In this document: positions 7,740-15,709 of the stretch, piece by piece
How positions within the stretch are numbered: position 1 is the first letter of the stretch
How the letters are laid out: each line of letters starts with the position of its first letter
Source of the DNA: Lachnospiraceae bacterium
GTDB taxonomy: Bacteria; Bacillota; Clostridia; Lachnospirales; Lachnospiraceae
Reading direction: 5' to 3'
Assembly: GCA_017513125.1 (NCBI GenBank)
Contig: JAFWDI010000021.1
Location: forward strand, 1 to 38,080
Length of the DNA: 38,080 nucleotides
Translations under genes and position numbers: made by a program
The notes under the pieces: generated by a model
Told to the model about the DNA's origin: nothing
The model's database searches: none
The model's input: only the letters and a program-made list of their open reading frames with translations

Positions 7740-7826
7740 TGTTCTGTTCCGATTTTTCTCCCCGTTTCGTTCATTTCACAGGGGCTCGTCTTCAGTCTTC
7801 CATGGGCCCGTCTTCAGTCCAACCGG

Positions 7827-8147
7827 TCAGTTTAAGAACCTCACATCGTCCGCTTTCACATAGAAGAAAGTGTATCCGGGAATGTCGGGATTGATGTTCG
7901 AATTCGAGTAGATATACCCGTTCACCTGATACTCGATATATACCTTAAACTCTTTCCCGGCAGGAATGGTCGTCGCCAGGATCAGCTTTTCCCCGTCACG
8001 CATGTCACCGACCTCTCCCGGTCCGTTAGCCGCCAGGATGGTCTTCAGCGCCGCTACGGTCTTCAACGGTGTATCCGGATCGATATTTCCTCCGGCAACT
8101 TTTTCCAGTTCTTCCATAGACAGTTCGTTCATGTCCTTTTCATTCAT
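7827..8147 (-). CDS. Double-glycine leader peptide 2 (putative bacteriocin/RiPP-like precursor)
   Basis: The ATG at 8147 is preceded by AAAGGAG, which decides the start over the longer open frame to 8210. The 106-residue product begins with an acidic leader, NELSMEELEKVAGG, the double-glycine motif cut by C39 peptidase exporters. The following ~86 residues have no cysteine and are rich in Tyr, Ile and Val (YIEYQVNGYIYS), suggesting a beta-rich secreted domain, not a short lantibiotic core. No homologue is recognised. It lies 68 bases downstream of peptide gene 1, so the two are probably co-transcribed, and a terminator lies downstream. Confidence 0.7.
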   Translation of the reverse strand: MNEKDMNELSMEELEKVAGGNIDPDTPLKTVAALKTILAANGPGEVGDMRDGEKLILATTIPAGKEFKVYIEYQVNGYIYSNSNINPDIPGYTFFYVKADDVRFLN

Positions 8148-8215
8148 ATACTTTCTCCTTTCAATATGACGTCGCAATACTCGTCCGCATATCCGAGACC
8201 GCGCGGTCATGCGGA

Positions 8216-8506
8216 TCAGACCAGATACCGATACTTCTCAATGAACTCCAGGCTCAGTTCCTCGTTCATGAAATAGTGGTTCTTTCTGACGATAACTCCG
8301 AGATGGAGCACCAGCTCATGCATCTGGTCCGCGTTATTCAGGTCCCTCTCATTTAGGAACTTCCTTAACATGCTCGTCATCTCCTCGAAGAACGGAGCGC
8401 TCTCGAGCTCTTCCAGTGACCTCAGCCTGATATCGCTGGGGCCGCCGCCCGCCACGGCATCGAGCTGTTCCTGCGTCAGTTCCAGGTCTTTCTTTTCCTC
8501 GCTCAT
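8216..8506 (-). CDS. Double-glycine leader peptide 1 (putative bacteriocin/RiPP-like precursor)
   Basis: This 96-residue protein opens with MSEEKKDLELTQEQLDAVAGG, a classic double-glycine leader. The remaining ~75 residues are acidic and helical (FFEEMTSMLRKFL, MHELVLHLGVIV, LSLEFIEKY), with no cysteine. GAAAGGAAG lies upstream of the ATG at 8506. A weak promoter candidate (TATAAA/TAAAAT around 8550-8558 on the minus strand) lies further upstream. It is the first gene of the leftward peptide pair. No processing or modification enzyme is in the window. Function is unknown; a secreted bacteriocin or signal is possible. Confidence 0.7.
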   Translation of the reverse strand: MSEEKKDLELTQEQLDAVAGGGPSDIRLRSLEELESAPFFEEMTSMLRKFLNERDLNNADQMHELVLHLGVIVRKNHYFMNEELSLEFIEKYRYLV

Positions 8507-8648
8507 GTTATGATCTTCCTTTCACGTTTTCTCGGGATTATGCCTGCTGATATTTTATATGCCCGATACTTCTTTGAAATTCAAGTTTTTTCGGGAAAAT
8601 TTCGGGGGCTCACCTGCTTCTTTTTATACAGAGATGCGGGCCGTTTGG

Positions 8649-8719
8649 AGACATGCGCGTGCGGAGATGATCCATAAAGCTTTTTCGAAAAGAAAAAATC
8701 CCGAAAACCCTTGAAAAAG
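8649..8719 (+). pseudogene. Remnant of an integrase 3' end from a former element
   Basis: Positions 8655-8698 match the last codons of the intact integrase gene (15548-15591) almost base for base, differing by three substitutions and a one-base insertion. Translated, the remnant gives ARAEMIHKAFSKRKNPENP and a stop, against ARVEMINKVFSKEKTS in the intact gene. The rest of that gene is missing. It stands just before the left copy of the tRNA-Ser attachment repeat, exactly where a preceding tandem element would end. Confidence 0.8.
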
Positions 8720-8741
8720 GATTTTCGAGATTTTACGGGAG

Positions 8742-8762
8742 CGGAGAAGGAGGGATTTGAAC
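8742..8762 (+). repeat. Left attachment site (copy of tRNA-Ser 3' end)
   Basis: These 21 bases are identical to 15710-15730, the 3' end of tRNA-Ser on the minus strand. The match then breaks off. The upstream bases also resemble those at 15665-15709, including GAAAACCCTTGAAAAA and ATTTTCGAGATT. This is the expected duplicated core of tRNA-directed integration. Confidence 0.88.
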
Positions 8763-9045
8763 TGGAGGGCCAAAACGCCGAAAACCCTTGAAAAGAAAGG
8801 AGATTCCGGGATGCTGTCAGCCCTCTGTACCACGAGTTGTACCACATTTTATGTGGCCTGGCGCCTCTCCTTCATCGATAGTACTTGATCTCCCCGTGGA
8901 TGTTTTCGCTAATGATCCCGCCTCATCTACTTCTCACCCAATATATCAAGCAGCTCTCTCGGCGTTACGATACAGGAAGAACTATAATTCGGAAGGGGAA
9001 GGATCCAACAATATCCGGTTAATAGTGCCGAAACAATTATAATTA
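8763..9045. other. Left end of the island, no intact gene
   Basis: About 280 bases without a supported gene. It holds a second copy of GAAAACCCTTGAAAA (8779-8793), two GTACCAC heptamers (8827-8833, 8839-8845) and a small hairpin CCACAT/ATGTGG (8842-8856). Open frames here lack a start and a ribosome site; parts around 8930-9020 look like they may be a decayed gene but are not identifiable. Confidence 0.5.
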
Positions 9046-10020
9046 TCAAAATGAAAGACCCGATAGCCGCTTATTGAATAAAAACACATTCTCCCGGCAA
9101 GGGATAAGATTGTCCATGAAAGCAAATGTCTCTACCGGTTCAGTAATACCCTTTGGATGGAACAGTTCCGCTTTAATATCTTCCACTGTCAAGGTATACT
9201 CTGTATTCATGGTAATGACACTTTTTATAAAGTCATCATAAGCGGTCTCTGATAGTTCCGCCCGCTTAATTGGCGGAAGCTGCTCGATGATCTCCCATTT
9301 AAGTGTCGCTATCCGATCCCTCAGCTCGTCTGTTAGGCGAAAGCGATCCTCATAGGATCGGTTCTCACAGGAGATATTCTCCCCGAGGATGAAATAATAC
9401 CTGTCGCCGTCCCTTCCGACGGCAATGGGGACGATCTCCGCTCCGCAAGTGATCGCCAAATCAACAGCTCCGGCATACAAAGGACTCAACAGTGCATTAA
9501 CGCTGACATTCTGAGCACCTTCTGGGAACAAAAGCAGATTGCCGCCTTTTTGTAACAATGCCGTCATCTGTGCTTTGGCTGCAACACGATCTTCTTTTAT
9601 AGGTACATCCATAGGAATCCAGCCGTTCATCTGGAGAAGCATTCCGTCAAGACTTTTATAAAGTTCCCTTGGATCACCCAACAATATCCAGCATGGAGTC
9701 TTGATCGCAAGAAAGGACATTTCGATGTCCACGCCACCGATGTGGGTCGGACAGAAGATAACAGGGCGTTTCGTCTTTTTGCGGTCATCCCGGAGGACAA
9801 TCAGGCGCTTGCCGCCAAGGCACAGATTCACCTTCATCAAGGGAATCAGAAAGCGGTGAACCAAGGAATGGAGCTTCAGATGCCGGACTTGCCCGCCATA
9901 TTTCTCGAATCGCTCCAAACGTTTCTTACGGCAGTAGACCTCATACTCCGGCTTGGGGAGACGAAGCATATGGACGAAAGAAGCAATACTATTAACTATG
10001 CTCATTTTCTCTTTTTTCAT
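9046..10020 (-). CDS. PlsC-like 1-acyl-glycerol-3-phosphate acyltransferase family protein
   Basis: This 324-residue protein has the glycerolipid acyltransferase signature: H93-IGGV-D98 (the HX4D catalytic pair) and FPEG at 165-168, the acceptor-binding motif. Such enzymes transfer an acyl group from acyl-ACP or acyl-CoA to a glycerophospholipid or a similar acceptor. It is longer than typical PlsC (~240), with N- and C-terminal additions, so another acceptor is possible. It lies 91 bases after an AMP-forming acyl ligase on the same strand, suggesting a two-step activate-then-transfer pathway. The start is uncertain: ATG at 10020 has a poor ribosome site, and a second ATG lies at 10005. The gene is AT-richer than the host. 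Confidence 0.85.
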   Translation of the reverse strand: MKKEKMSIVNSIASFVHMLRLPKPEYEVYCRKKRLERFEKYGGQVRHLKLHSLVHRFLIPLMKVNLCLGGKRLIVLRDDRKKTKRPVIFCPTHIGGVDIEMSFLAIKTPCWILLGDPRELYKSLDGMLLQMNGWIPMDVPIKEDRVAAKAQMTALLQKGGNLLLFPEGAQNVSVNALLSPLYAGAVDLAITCGAEIVPIAVGRDGDRYYFILGENISCENRSYEDRFRLTDELRDRIATLKWEIIEQLPPIKRAELSETAYDDFIKSVITMNTEYTLTVEDIKAELFHPKGITEPVETFAFMDNLIPCRENVFLFNKRLSGLSF

Positions 10021-10111
10021 CTGCCCACTAATAATTGCATCCTCTTTGCTACAGCATGCATCATAGCAGCGTTCGATCAGTTATATCCGTCTTCACTAAT
10101 TGCTTTACCAT

Positions 10112-11767
10112 TTATGCCTCGCATTTATCCGCCAGTTTTTCCAACGCACTGTAATCGACCTTACCGGCTTGACTCAATGGCAGTTCTTTTAATATGTGAT
10201 ACTCCTTAGGTATCGCACAATTCGGAAGCACTTTCTGAATACTGTTCTTTAATCGACTGATTATTGCTTCCCAAGCTGAAGCATCGACATCATCCAAAAA
10301 ACAAAGATAGCAAACAGGTATGAAGCTTCGGGTGTCGTTTGCTTTCTGAACCACTGCGCAGGATTGCAGTTCAGGGCAGTTTTCCAAGAGCGCTTTCTGC
10401 ACATGTTCACAATAAACCTTGTAAGGAGAGCCATGTTCATCGAACGTGATAAAAAACCGTCTTTCCCGGCCATCCATGAACATCCAGCCTCTTCTGTCCA
10501 TATGCATATAGGAATCAGTATAAAACCAACGGTTTCCTTGCTCGTCTGTAACGAACATGTCAGAAGCAACACGTCCATTCTGATAGTAACCTACCATGAG
10601 ATTCGTCCCAGAAAAACAGAGCCGGCCGATTTCGCCAATCGGTACAGGGTTGCCGGTCTTATCATCAATCAATTTTACGCTTAGGCCAGGTATAGGTCGT
10701 CCGCAACTCCCTGAAGCACACTTTCGTAAAACAGCTGTTGGGTTGAGAATACAGCCGCCGCCCTCCCCGTTTCCATAACCATTAGAGATAACTCCCTTGC
10801 TCCCATGCTCATGCAAAAAAGCATTAATTCTTTGTTCTGTTTTGGCATCTAGGGTATCGCCTCCCGTAATTGGGAAGCGGATACACGATAAGTCCATTGT
10901 TTGAATCTCAGGATCCTGAACCATGGCCGTGTAAAAAGAAGGTATTCCGTTAATATAGCAAGGTCGATATATCTTGAAGAATTCGCTGATATTTTTTAAC
11001 GTAAGGCCTGGAGACAGAGCCACTATCGTACCACAATACATGTGCAGTAATACAGATACAATTAACCCATAAGGATAGTTGAACGGTACAATCTGAAGGC
11101 TCTCTTTTTTAGGCCCAATGCGAAGCATGGTCGCTTTTTTTAAAGAAATGATTGCAGCTATAATGTTTTCGTTCGTCATCATGATCGCTTTAGGAGCGCC
11201 TGTAGAGCCGGAAGTATAAGAAATGTGCGCATAATCTTTTTTGCCGCCTATGTCAAGAATGACAGAACTATCCGCACTTTCTCTGATGAGTTTGGATAAG
11301 CTAATGGCTGGAACATCTTTTGTTAATATTTCCTTTTCCGAGTCTAAAACAACCATCTTGTCAGCCTTGATGGTTAAATAATCTGCACGTTTAATCAGGT
11401 TTTTTGAACCTACCAGAATCGATGCAGAAAAATCCTCCATGTAACGGTTTATTTCCTGTATGCTTGCTGTATTGTTCAAAAAAGTTGTTACTGCACCCAA
11501 TCGGTTGAGTGCAAAAAACATGATAATCGCCTCTATAGAAGGCTCTGAACAGATTGGAACGATATCCCCTTTTTTGACGCCAACAGAAGCAAGCGCCACC
11601 GCATAGCTTGCGCTATCCTGCTGTAACCGAGAAAATGATAGTTCTTGCGAACGGCATCTGCACAGGATTGGAGATGCATTGATTTTTGGCCTATGAAGCA
11701 AGAACTGGTAAAGATCCATATCTGGGGTGTGAATCGGTTTCTGAATGATAATGGATGCATTCAACAT
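10112..11767 (-). CDS. AMP-forming acyl/aryl ligase (ANL superfamily)
   Basis: This protein of about 551 residues adenylates a carboxylic acid, normally passing it to CoA or a carrier protein. It shows the phosphate-binding loop YTSGSTGAPK, the A5-like NGYGNGEGG (keeping the magnesium-binding Glu), the adenylate region YTDSYMHMDRRGWMFMDGRE split over A7/A8, and the C-terminal catalytic lysine in LSQAGKVDY. The start is the ATG at 11767 with CGGAG upstream; the open frame extends three codons to a TTG. Downstream lies a PlsC-like acyltransferase, a likely partner. A possible promoter (TATAAT at 11883-11888, minus strand) and a leader hairpin precede it. The acid used is unknown. Confidence 0.88.
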   Translation of the reverse strand: MLNASIIIQKPIHTPDMDLYQFLLHRPKINASPILCRCRSQELSFSRLQQDSASYAVALASVGVKKGDIVPICSEPSIEAIIMFFALNRLGAVTTFLNNTASIQEINRYMEDFSASILVGSKNLIKRADYLTIKADKMVVLDSEKEILTKDVPAISLSKLIRESADSSVILDIGGKKDYAHISYTSGSTGAPKAIMMTNENIIAAIISLKKATMLRIGPKKESLQIVPFNYPYGLIVSVLLHMYCGTIVALSPGLTLKNISEFFKIYRPCYINGIPSFYTAMVQDPEIQTMDLSCIRFPITGGDTLDAKTEQRINAFLHEHGSKGVISNGYGNGEGGGCILNPTAVLRKCASGSCGRPIPGLSVKLIDDKTGNPVPIGEIGRLCFSGTNLMVGYYQNGRVASDMFVTDEQGNRWFYTDSYMHMDRRGWMFMDGRERRFFITFDEHGSPYKVYCEHVQKALLENCPELQSCAVVQKANDTRSFIPVCYLCFLDDVDASAWEAIISRLKNSIQKVLPNCAIPKEYHILKELPLSQAGKVDYSALEKLADKCEA

Positions 11768-11827
11768 AAAGCACAACTCCGTTCTGGTGTTTTAGTATCT
11801 ATCCATGGACATATAAACAAAACCAAA

Positions 11828-11857
11828 CACCTCTTTCCATATCAGGAGAAAAAGGTG
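11828..11857. promoter_or_regulatory. Inverted repeat in the leader of the ligase gene
   Basis: CACCT-c-TTTC (11828-11837) pairs with GAAA-a-AGGTG (11848-11857) around a short centre. It lies between the putative -10 box and the ATG of the ligase gene. No T run follows, so an operator or a leader RNA structure is more likely than a terminator. Confidence 0.45.
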
Positions 11858-11882
11858 TACGATTCTGCATTGTCCATAAAAA

Positions 11883-11909
11883 ATTATATCATAAAGGCTT
11901 GTTTTTCAA
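11883..11909 (-). promoter_or_regulatory. Candidate promoter of the ligase-acyltransferase pair
   Basis: On the minus strand TTGAAA (11904-11909) and TATAAT (11883-11888) are present, but the spacing is only 15 bp. The surrounding DNA is strongly AT-rich. The -10 is good and the assignment of the -35 is weak. Confidence 0.45.
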
Positions 11910-12009
11910 GATTTAACCGGTAGTCTGCGCGACCTTTTCACTCGAAATCTGGTCGTACTTGTTATCAAATAGATCATATCTCCAAAACTCCTTTTTAAAG
12001 CAGGGGGTC

Positions 12010-12150
12010 TCAGGGGCCCTCCCCTAAACCTCTTCGGTCGGCCAGCGACCGGCCGGAATGGGCGGTTTGCAAAACCTGTCCATGAAGGCAGTGCTCGCTA
12101 TACTGATGCAGACGCTCTTCCGCCTTCACTAGGTCCGCCTGGATTTTCAT
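12010..12150 (-). pseudogene. Remnant of a mobilisation-type or DUF3847-like gene
   Basis: A 46-residue frame from ATG at 12150 reads MKIQADLVKAEERLHQYSEH and continues to a stop, with weak AAAGAG upstream. The same frame is open back to about 12270 (FFEEIREFEKEIFEKWKR), a coiled-coil-like stretch without a start. The 3' portion ending in a GC-rich GGGGAGGGCCCC segment is reminiscent of ends of small DUF3847/relaxase genes on clostridial elements. It is too short to be a functional mobilisation gene. The whole gap 11930-12330 holds nothing else besides a terminator. Confidence 0.4.
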
Positions 12151-12247
12151 TTCTCTTTGACCTACTTCTGCATTTCCGCAAGAAAAACCTCTGGTCGACC
12201 GTTTCCATTTTTCGAAAATTTCTTTTTCAAATTCCCGAATCTCTTCG

Positions 12248-12286
12248 AAAAACCGTCCCCTTCTTTATTAGGGGGAGGGTTTTTTC
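12248..12286 (+). terminator. Intrinsic terminator upstream of the primase gene
   Basis: AAAAACC-g-TCCCC (12248-12260) pairs with GGGGA-g-GGTTTTT (12272-12285) and ends in a T run. It would stop rightward transcription entering the replication module from the left. Confidence 0.7.
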
Positions 12287-12330
12287 TGTAGGTCCAACCT
12301 CAAATCGACTGAGAGGAGTTGACATCGCAT

Positions 12331-12903
12331 ATGGATGTATTCAAAGCCGTAAAGACTCACGTTCGCGCCAGAGATGTCGCTGAGTGGCAGGGCCTGCAGG
12401 TGCAGCGGAACGGGTTTGCCTTATGCCCTTTCCATGACGACCACCACCCGAGCCTGAAGTTGGATGACCGTTATCACTGCTTCGGCTGCGGGGCAGACGG
12501 CGACGCAGTGGATCTGCTTTCGGCTTTGCAAGGCGGTCGGAACCTGCGGGCATGCGCGGTGGAGATCGCGGAGGCATTCCACATTTCCTATGACGAAACT
12601 CCTCCGTACAGGCAGAGACCCGGGCCGATCAAAACCGGTGAGCCTCCACATCCGGAGCCGGAGAACCCGGCAACGAAAAAGACTGCCGCGCTGCAGAAGA
12701 CCAGGCAAGACTTGCAGCATTGCCTGACCAGGCTGCGTGAATGGAAAGAAACATACGCGCCGAAGACCACTGATGAGAACTGGCATCCGTGCTTTCTGGA
12801 GGCTTTGGCGAAAGAAAAAAAGATCCTGTATCTCCTGCAGATCCTGGACGAAGGAACGGAGGAAGATCAGGAATCACTCATAAAAGAAAGGAGTGTGAAG
12901 TAA
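12331..12903 (+). CDS. CHC2 zinc-finger primase domain protein
   Basis: This protein has about 190 residues and a DnaG-type zinc finger: Cys32-x2-His35 and Cys50-x2-Cys53, inside LCPFHDDHHPSLKLDD and YHCFGCGADGD. The finger recognises template DNA in primases. No TOPRIM catalytic domain follows; the rest is a proline-rich linker and a helical tail. The catalytic part must be supplied by another protein, or this is a helper subunit. GAGGAG (12313-12318) precedes the ATG at 12331; a TTG at 12319 is in frame but too close to it. The stop abuts the start of the VapE-type gene, so the two are coupled. Confidence 0.85.
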   Translation: MDVFKAVKTHVRARDVAEWQGLQVQRNGFALCPFHDDHHPSLKLDDRYHCFGCGADGDAVDLLSALQGGRNLRACAVEIAEAFHISYDETPPYRQRPGPIKTGEPPHPEPENPATKKTAALQKTRQDLQHCLTRLREWKETYAPKTTDENWHPCFLEALAKEKKILYLLQILDEGTEEDQESLIKERSVK

Positions 12904-14229
12904 TTGGAACAAAGATATTTGACCCTGGAAGAACAGGAAGTCCTGGACTGCCTGGTAAGAACAGATCATGGAACTGTAAAGCAGAACGCAGAAAACTGTG
13001 AGATGGTTTTACGGCTGGATCCCACATTGGCCGGCGCCTTTTCGCTGAACCGCTTCACGGGACGGATCGATGTGATGAAAGATCTTTTCCGGATGAAAGC
13101 AGGCGAAACGCTCTCCGACGACGGCTTCATCTGCCTGCTGTCCCATGTCGACAGAAAATACGGACTGGTGAACGAAAAGAAGATCCGCTATGCATTGACC
13201 CTGGTTGCTGGCGAACGGGAATACCATCCCGTGCGCGAAGCGTTGGAGGCGATCGTCTGGGATGGCAAGAAACGGATCCGAGAGGTGCTGCATCACTTCC
13301 TGGGCGCGCCGGTGGATGAGTACACGGAGACGGTCATGAAGTTGTTTCTCTTAGGTGCGATCTGCCGCGTGTACGAGCCCGGCTGCAAGTTCGACTACAT
13401 GCTGTCGCTGGTCGGCGGCCAGGGCGCGGGCAAATCCACCTTTGCCCGGTTCCTGGCCCTGCGTGACGAGTGGTTCACAGATGATATCAGAAAACTCGAT
13501 GACGGGAAGATCCATGAACGGCTGCAGCGGCACTGGATCGCGGAGATGTCGGAGATGCTCGCGGTCAATAATTCGAAAAGCAACGAAGAGATCAAGGCCT
13601 TTCTCTCGCGGACACAGGACACGTATCGGGTCCCCTACTCCGTGTATCCGACGGACTGGAAGAGGCAGATCGTGTTCATCGGAACGACGAACAGACAGGA
13701 CTTTCTGCCTCTGGACCGGACCGGAAACCGCCGCTTCCTGCCCGTAATCGTGGAGAGTGATCAGGCAGACACACACATTCTGGCGGATGAAACTGCGTCC
13801 AGAGCATACATCTGTCAGGTTTGGGCAGAGGCGATGCAAATCTATCGCGCGGGCCATTTCGAGCTAAAGTTCCCGGAACACCTGCAGCCTCAGCTCCTGC
13901 AGATCCAGAAGCAGTGCATGCCGGACGATACGCTTGCGGGGCTGATCCAGACTTTTCTGGATGCATATAAGGGTGAGTATGTCTGTTCGAGGCAGCTTTA
14001 CAGCGAGGCTCTGCATTGTCAGGATGAGCCGGCCAAGGCGAAGATCCGTGAGATCAATGACATCATGAATAACTCCGTGATCGGATGGAAGAAGAGTGCT
14101 GCAGAGCACTACCTTCCCTGGTACGGGAAACAGCGGACCTGGGAGCGGATCGAACAGAACGCGCAGAACATAGAACAAAGCACAGAAACCTTTTTCAAAA
14201 TGTCGGAAGCGGATACGCCTTTCAAATAA
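12904..14229 (+). CDS. VapE-type virulence-associated E family ATPase/helicase
   Basis: This 441-residue P-loop protein has Walker A GGQGAGKST (171-179), an acidic WIAEMSEM segment at about 212 acting as Walker B, and the FIGTTNRQDFLPLDRTGNRR sensor region near 259-278. These are hallmarks of the VapE family found in phages and satellites as replicative helicase-like ATPases. It starts with TTG directly after the primase stop, with AAAGGAG (12887-12893) ten bases upstream. Paired with the CHC2 protein it probably drives replication of the excised island. Confidence 0.88.
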   Translation: MEQRYLTLEEQEVLDCLVRTDHGTVKQNAENCEMVLRLDPTLAGAFSLNRFTGRIDVMKDLFRMKAGETLSDDGFICLLSHVDRKYGLVNEKKIRYALTLVAGEREYHPVREALEAIVWDGKKRIREVLHHFLGAPVDEYTETVMKLFLLGAICRVYEPGCKFDYMLSLVGGQGAGKSTFARFLALRDEWFTDDIRKLDDGKIHERLQRHWIAEMSEMLAVNNSKSNEEIKAFLSRTQDTYRVPYSVYPTDWKRQIVFIGTTNRQDFLPLDRTGNRRFLPVIVESDQADTHILADETASRAYICQVWAEAMQIYRAGHFELKFPEHLQPQLLQIQKQCMPDDTLAGLIQTFLDAYKGEYVCSRQLYSEALHCQDEPAKAKIREINDIMNNSVIGWKKSAAEHYLPWYGKQRTWERIEQNAQNIEQSTETFFKMSEADTPFK

Positions 14230-14320
14230 AAAAAGTTTTGAAAGCTTTGTTCCGGTTCTGCCCCGGATCACGGTAAGACTTCCGAATAACTGATGAGTGA
14301 TGGAAAGGAGGTGGCTCTGC

Positions 14321-15598
14321 ATGCTGAAAGAAACAGAACTGAAACAGCTCACAGTAGCAGAGCTGCTTTCTTACATTGAAAAAAATGGTACAATGCCCTC
14401 TGACAGCATCCTGGATGTTATAGAGATTATGGAAAAAGAAAAAGCTGTTTTAATGATCCATGAGTATTCCATAGCCCAGGGGCAGGGGAAGGACCAGAGA
14501 TGGTTCTCCCGTATCCGTAAAGATGGCAAACTTAAGAAAGTGGGGAAACAAACACGACAAGAGCTGATTGATTATCTGTATGATTTTTATTTCATAAAGG
14601 ATTCGGCTGTTCCGAGCCTCGCGGAGGTCTTCGATGAGTGGCTGGAACTGAAACTGCTCACGAACCGGAATAACGGTGTTCACCGGTTGGAGACGGAATA
14701 CAAGCGCCATTATCTGAGCGAACCGCTCACAAAAGAGCTGCTTCATACGCCCATGGATAAGATCACTGCGATCGACCTGAAGCGCTGGAGCTATCAGATG
14801 ATCCGCAAATATGACATGACCGCAAAGGCCTACCGGAACATGTTCACGATCTGGAGGCAGGTCTACGACTACCTGATCTGTGACGGAAAGCTAACCTGCG
14901 CCAGTCCCTGCGGGATGTTTAAGATCCCGGCCCGGGATTTCCGGAGAGTCGAAAAGAAAGATGCGGCTTCGCAGACCTTCACGATCCGGGAGACCGGCAT
15001 GGTCATCGATAAAGCCTGTGAGCTGGCGAAAGAAACCGGAGACCTGGTGTATTACTGCATTGTCATCATGTTCTATTCCGGTATGCGGCCCGGAGAGGCG
15101 CTGGCTCTCAGCTTCGATGATTTCGACAGGGAGCATCATTCCGTGCTGGTGCATCGGTCTCTCTCCGCGACGGAGGTGAGAAATCCTGACGGATCATGGC
15201 AGACGCGCACGTATCAGATCGAAGACCGCCTGAAGGGCAATGCTGAGCCCCGGAAGGTACTTCTCCCGGATATCTGCTTCGATTACGTCGACGAGATCCG
15301 GAAGCGGTCAGACCATGAAGATGCGTTCATGTTCCATGTCATCACGCCGAATAACCTTGAGATGAAGATCTACCACATTTGTGACAGCCTGGGCATTCCC
15401 AGACGTTCACCGCACAAAATACGCAAAACGTATTTGTCGACCATGGTAAATTCTTCCGTGCCGATCGATCTGGTCCGTGCACAGGCCGGACATACAAACA
15501 CGGCGACGACGTTCAATTACTACGTCTATGATAACCAGGAAGACGAGGCGCGTGTGGAGATGATCAATAAAGTTTTTTCGAAAGAAAAAACCAGCTGA
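14321..15598 (+). CDS. Tyrosine recombinase (phage-type integrase)
   Basis: This 425-residue protein carries the catalytic set of tyrosine recombinases: Arg256 in YSGMRPGEA, His365-x-x-Arg368 in SPHKIRK, His391 in AGHTNTAT and the nucleophile at Tyr400 or Tyr401 in FNYYVYD. The N-terminal ~190 residues form the arm-binding and core-binding parts. AAAGGAGG (14304-14311) precedes the ATG at 14321; an earlier GTG in frame at 14297 has no such site. It lies next to the tRNA-Ser target, as expected for the enzyme that integrated the island. A near-identical 3' tail fragment survives at 8649-8701. Confidence 0.95.
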   Translation: MLKETELKQLTVAELLSYIEKNGTMPSDSILDVIEIMEKEKAVLMIHEYSIAQGQGKDQRWFSRIRKDGKLKKVGKQTRQELIDYLYDFYFIKDSAVPSLAEVFDEWLELKLLTNRNNGVHRLETEYKRHYLSEPLTKELLHTPMDKITAIDLKRWSYQMIRKYDMTAKAYRNMFTIWRQVYDYLICDGKLTCASPCGMFKIPARDFRRVEKKDAASQTFTIRETGMVIDKACELAKETGDLVYYCIVIMFYSGMRPGEALALSFDDFDREHHSVLVHRSLSATEVRNPDGSWQTRTYQIEDRLKGNAEPRKVLLPDICFDYVDEIRKRSDHEDAFMFHVITPNNLEMKIYHICDSLGIPRRSPHKIRKTYLSTMVNSSVPIDLVRAQAGHTNTATTFNYYVYDNQEDEARVEMINKVFSKEKTS

Positions 15599-15661
15599 TT
15601 TCCAGTGTGGTACAAGGTTCCGAAATGTACCACGATTAGACCACTTTTCCGGCAAAAGAAA

Positions 15662-15701
15662 AATCTCGAAAACCCTTGAAAAATAAGGATTTTCGAGATT
15701 T
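15662..15701. terminator. Hairpin shared by integrase and tRNA-Ser ends
   Basis: AATCTCGAAAA-c-CCTT pairs with AAGG-a-TTTTCGAGATT around a short A-rich loop. It lies between the integrase stop and the 3' end of the oppositely transcribed tRNA, so it can end both. A shortened copy accompanies the left attachment repeat (8700-8734). Confidence 0.75.
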
Positions 15702-15709
15702 CCAGGGAA

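Noticed and set aside
8581..8847. Small open frame over the left attachment site
   Set aside because: It crosses the integrase remnant and attachment repeat and has no ribosome site.
8788..9042. 84-codon frame at the island's left end
   Set aside because: It starts with TTG without a suitable ribosome site and no family is recognised; kept only as possible decayed coding DNA.
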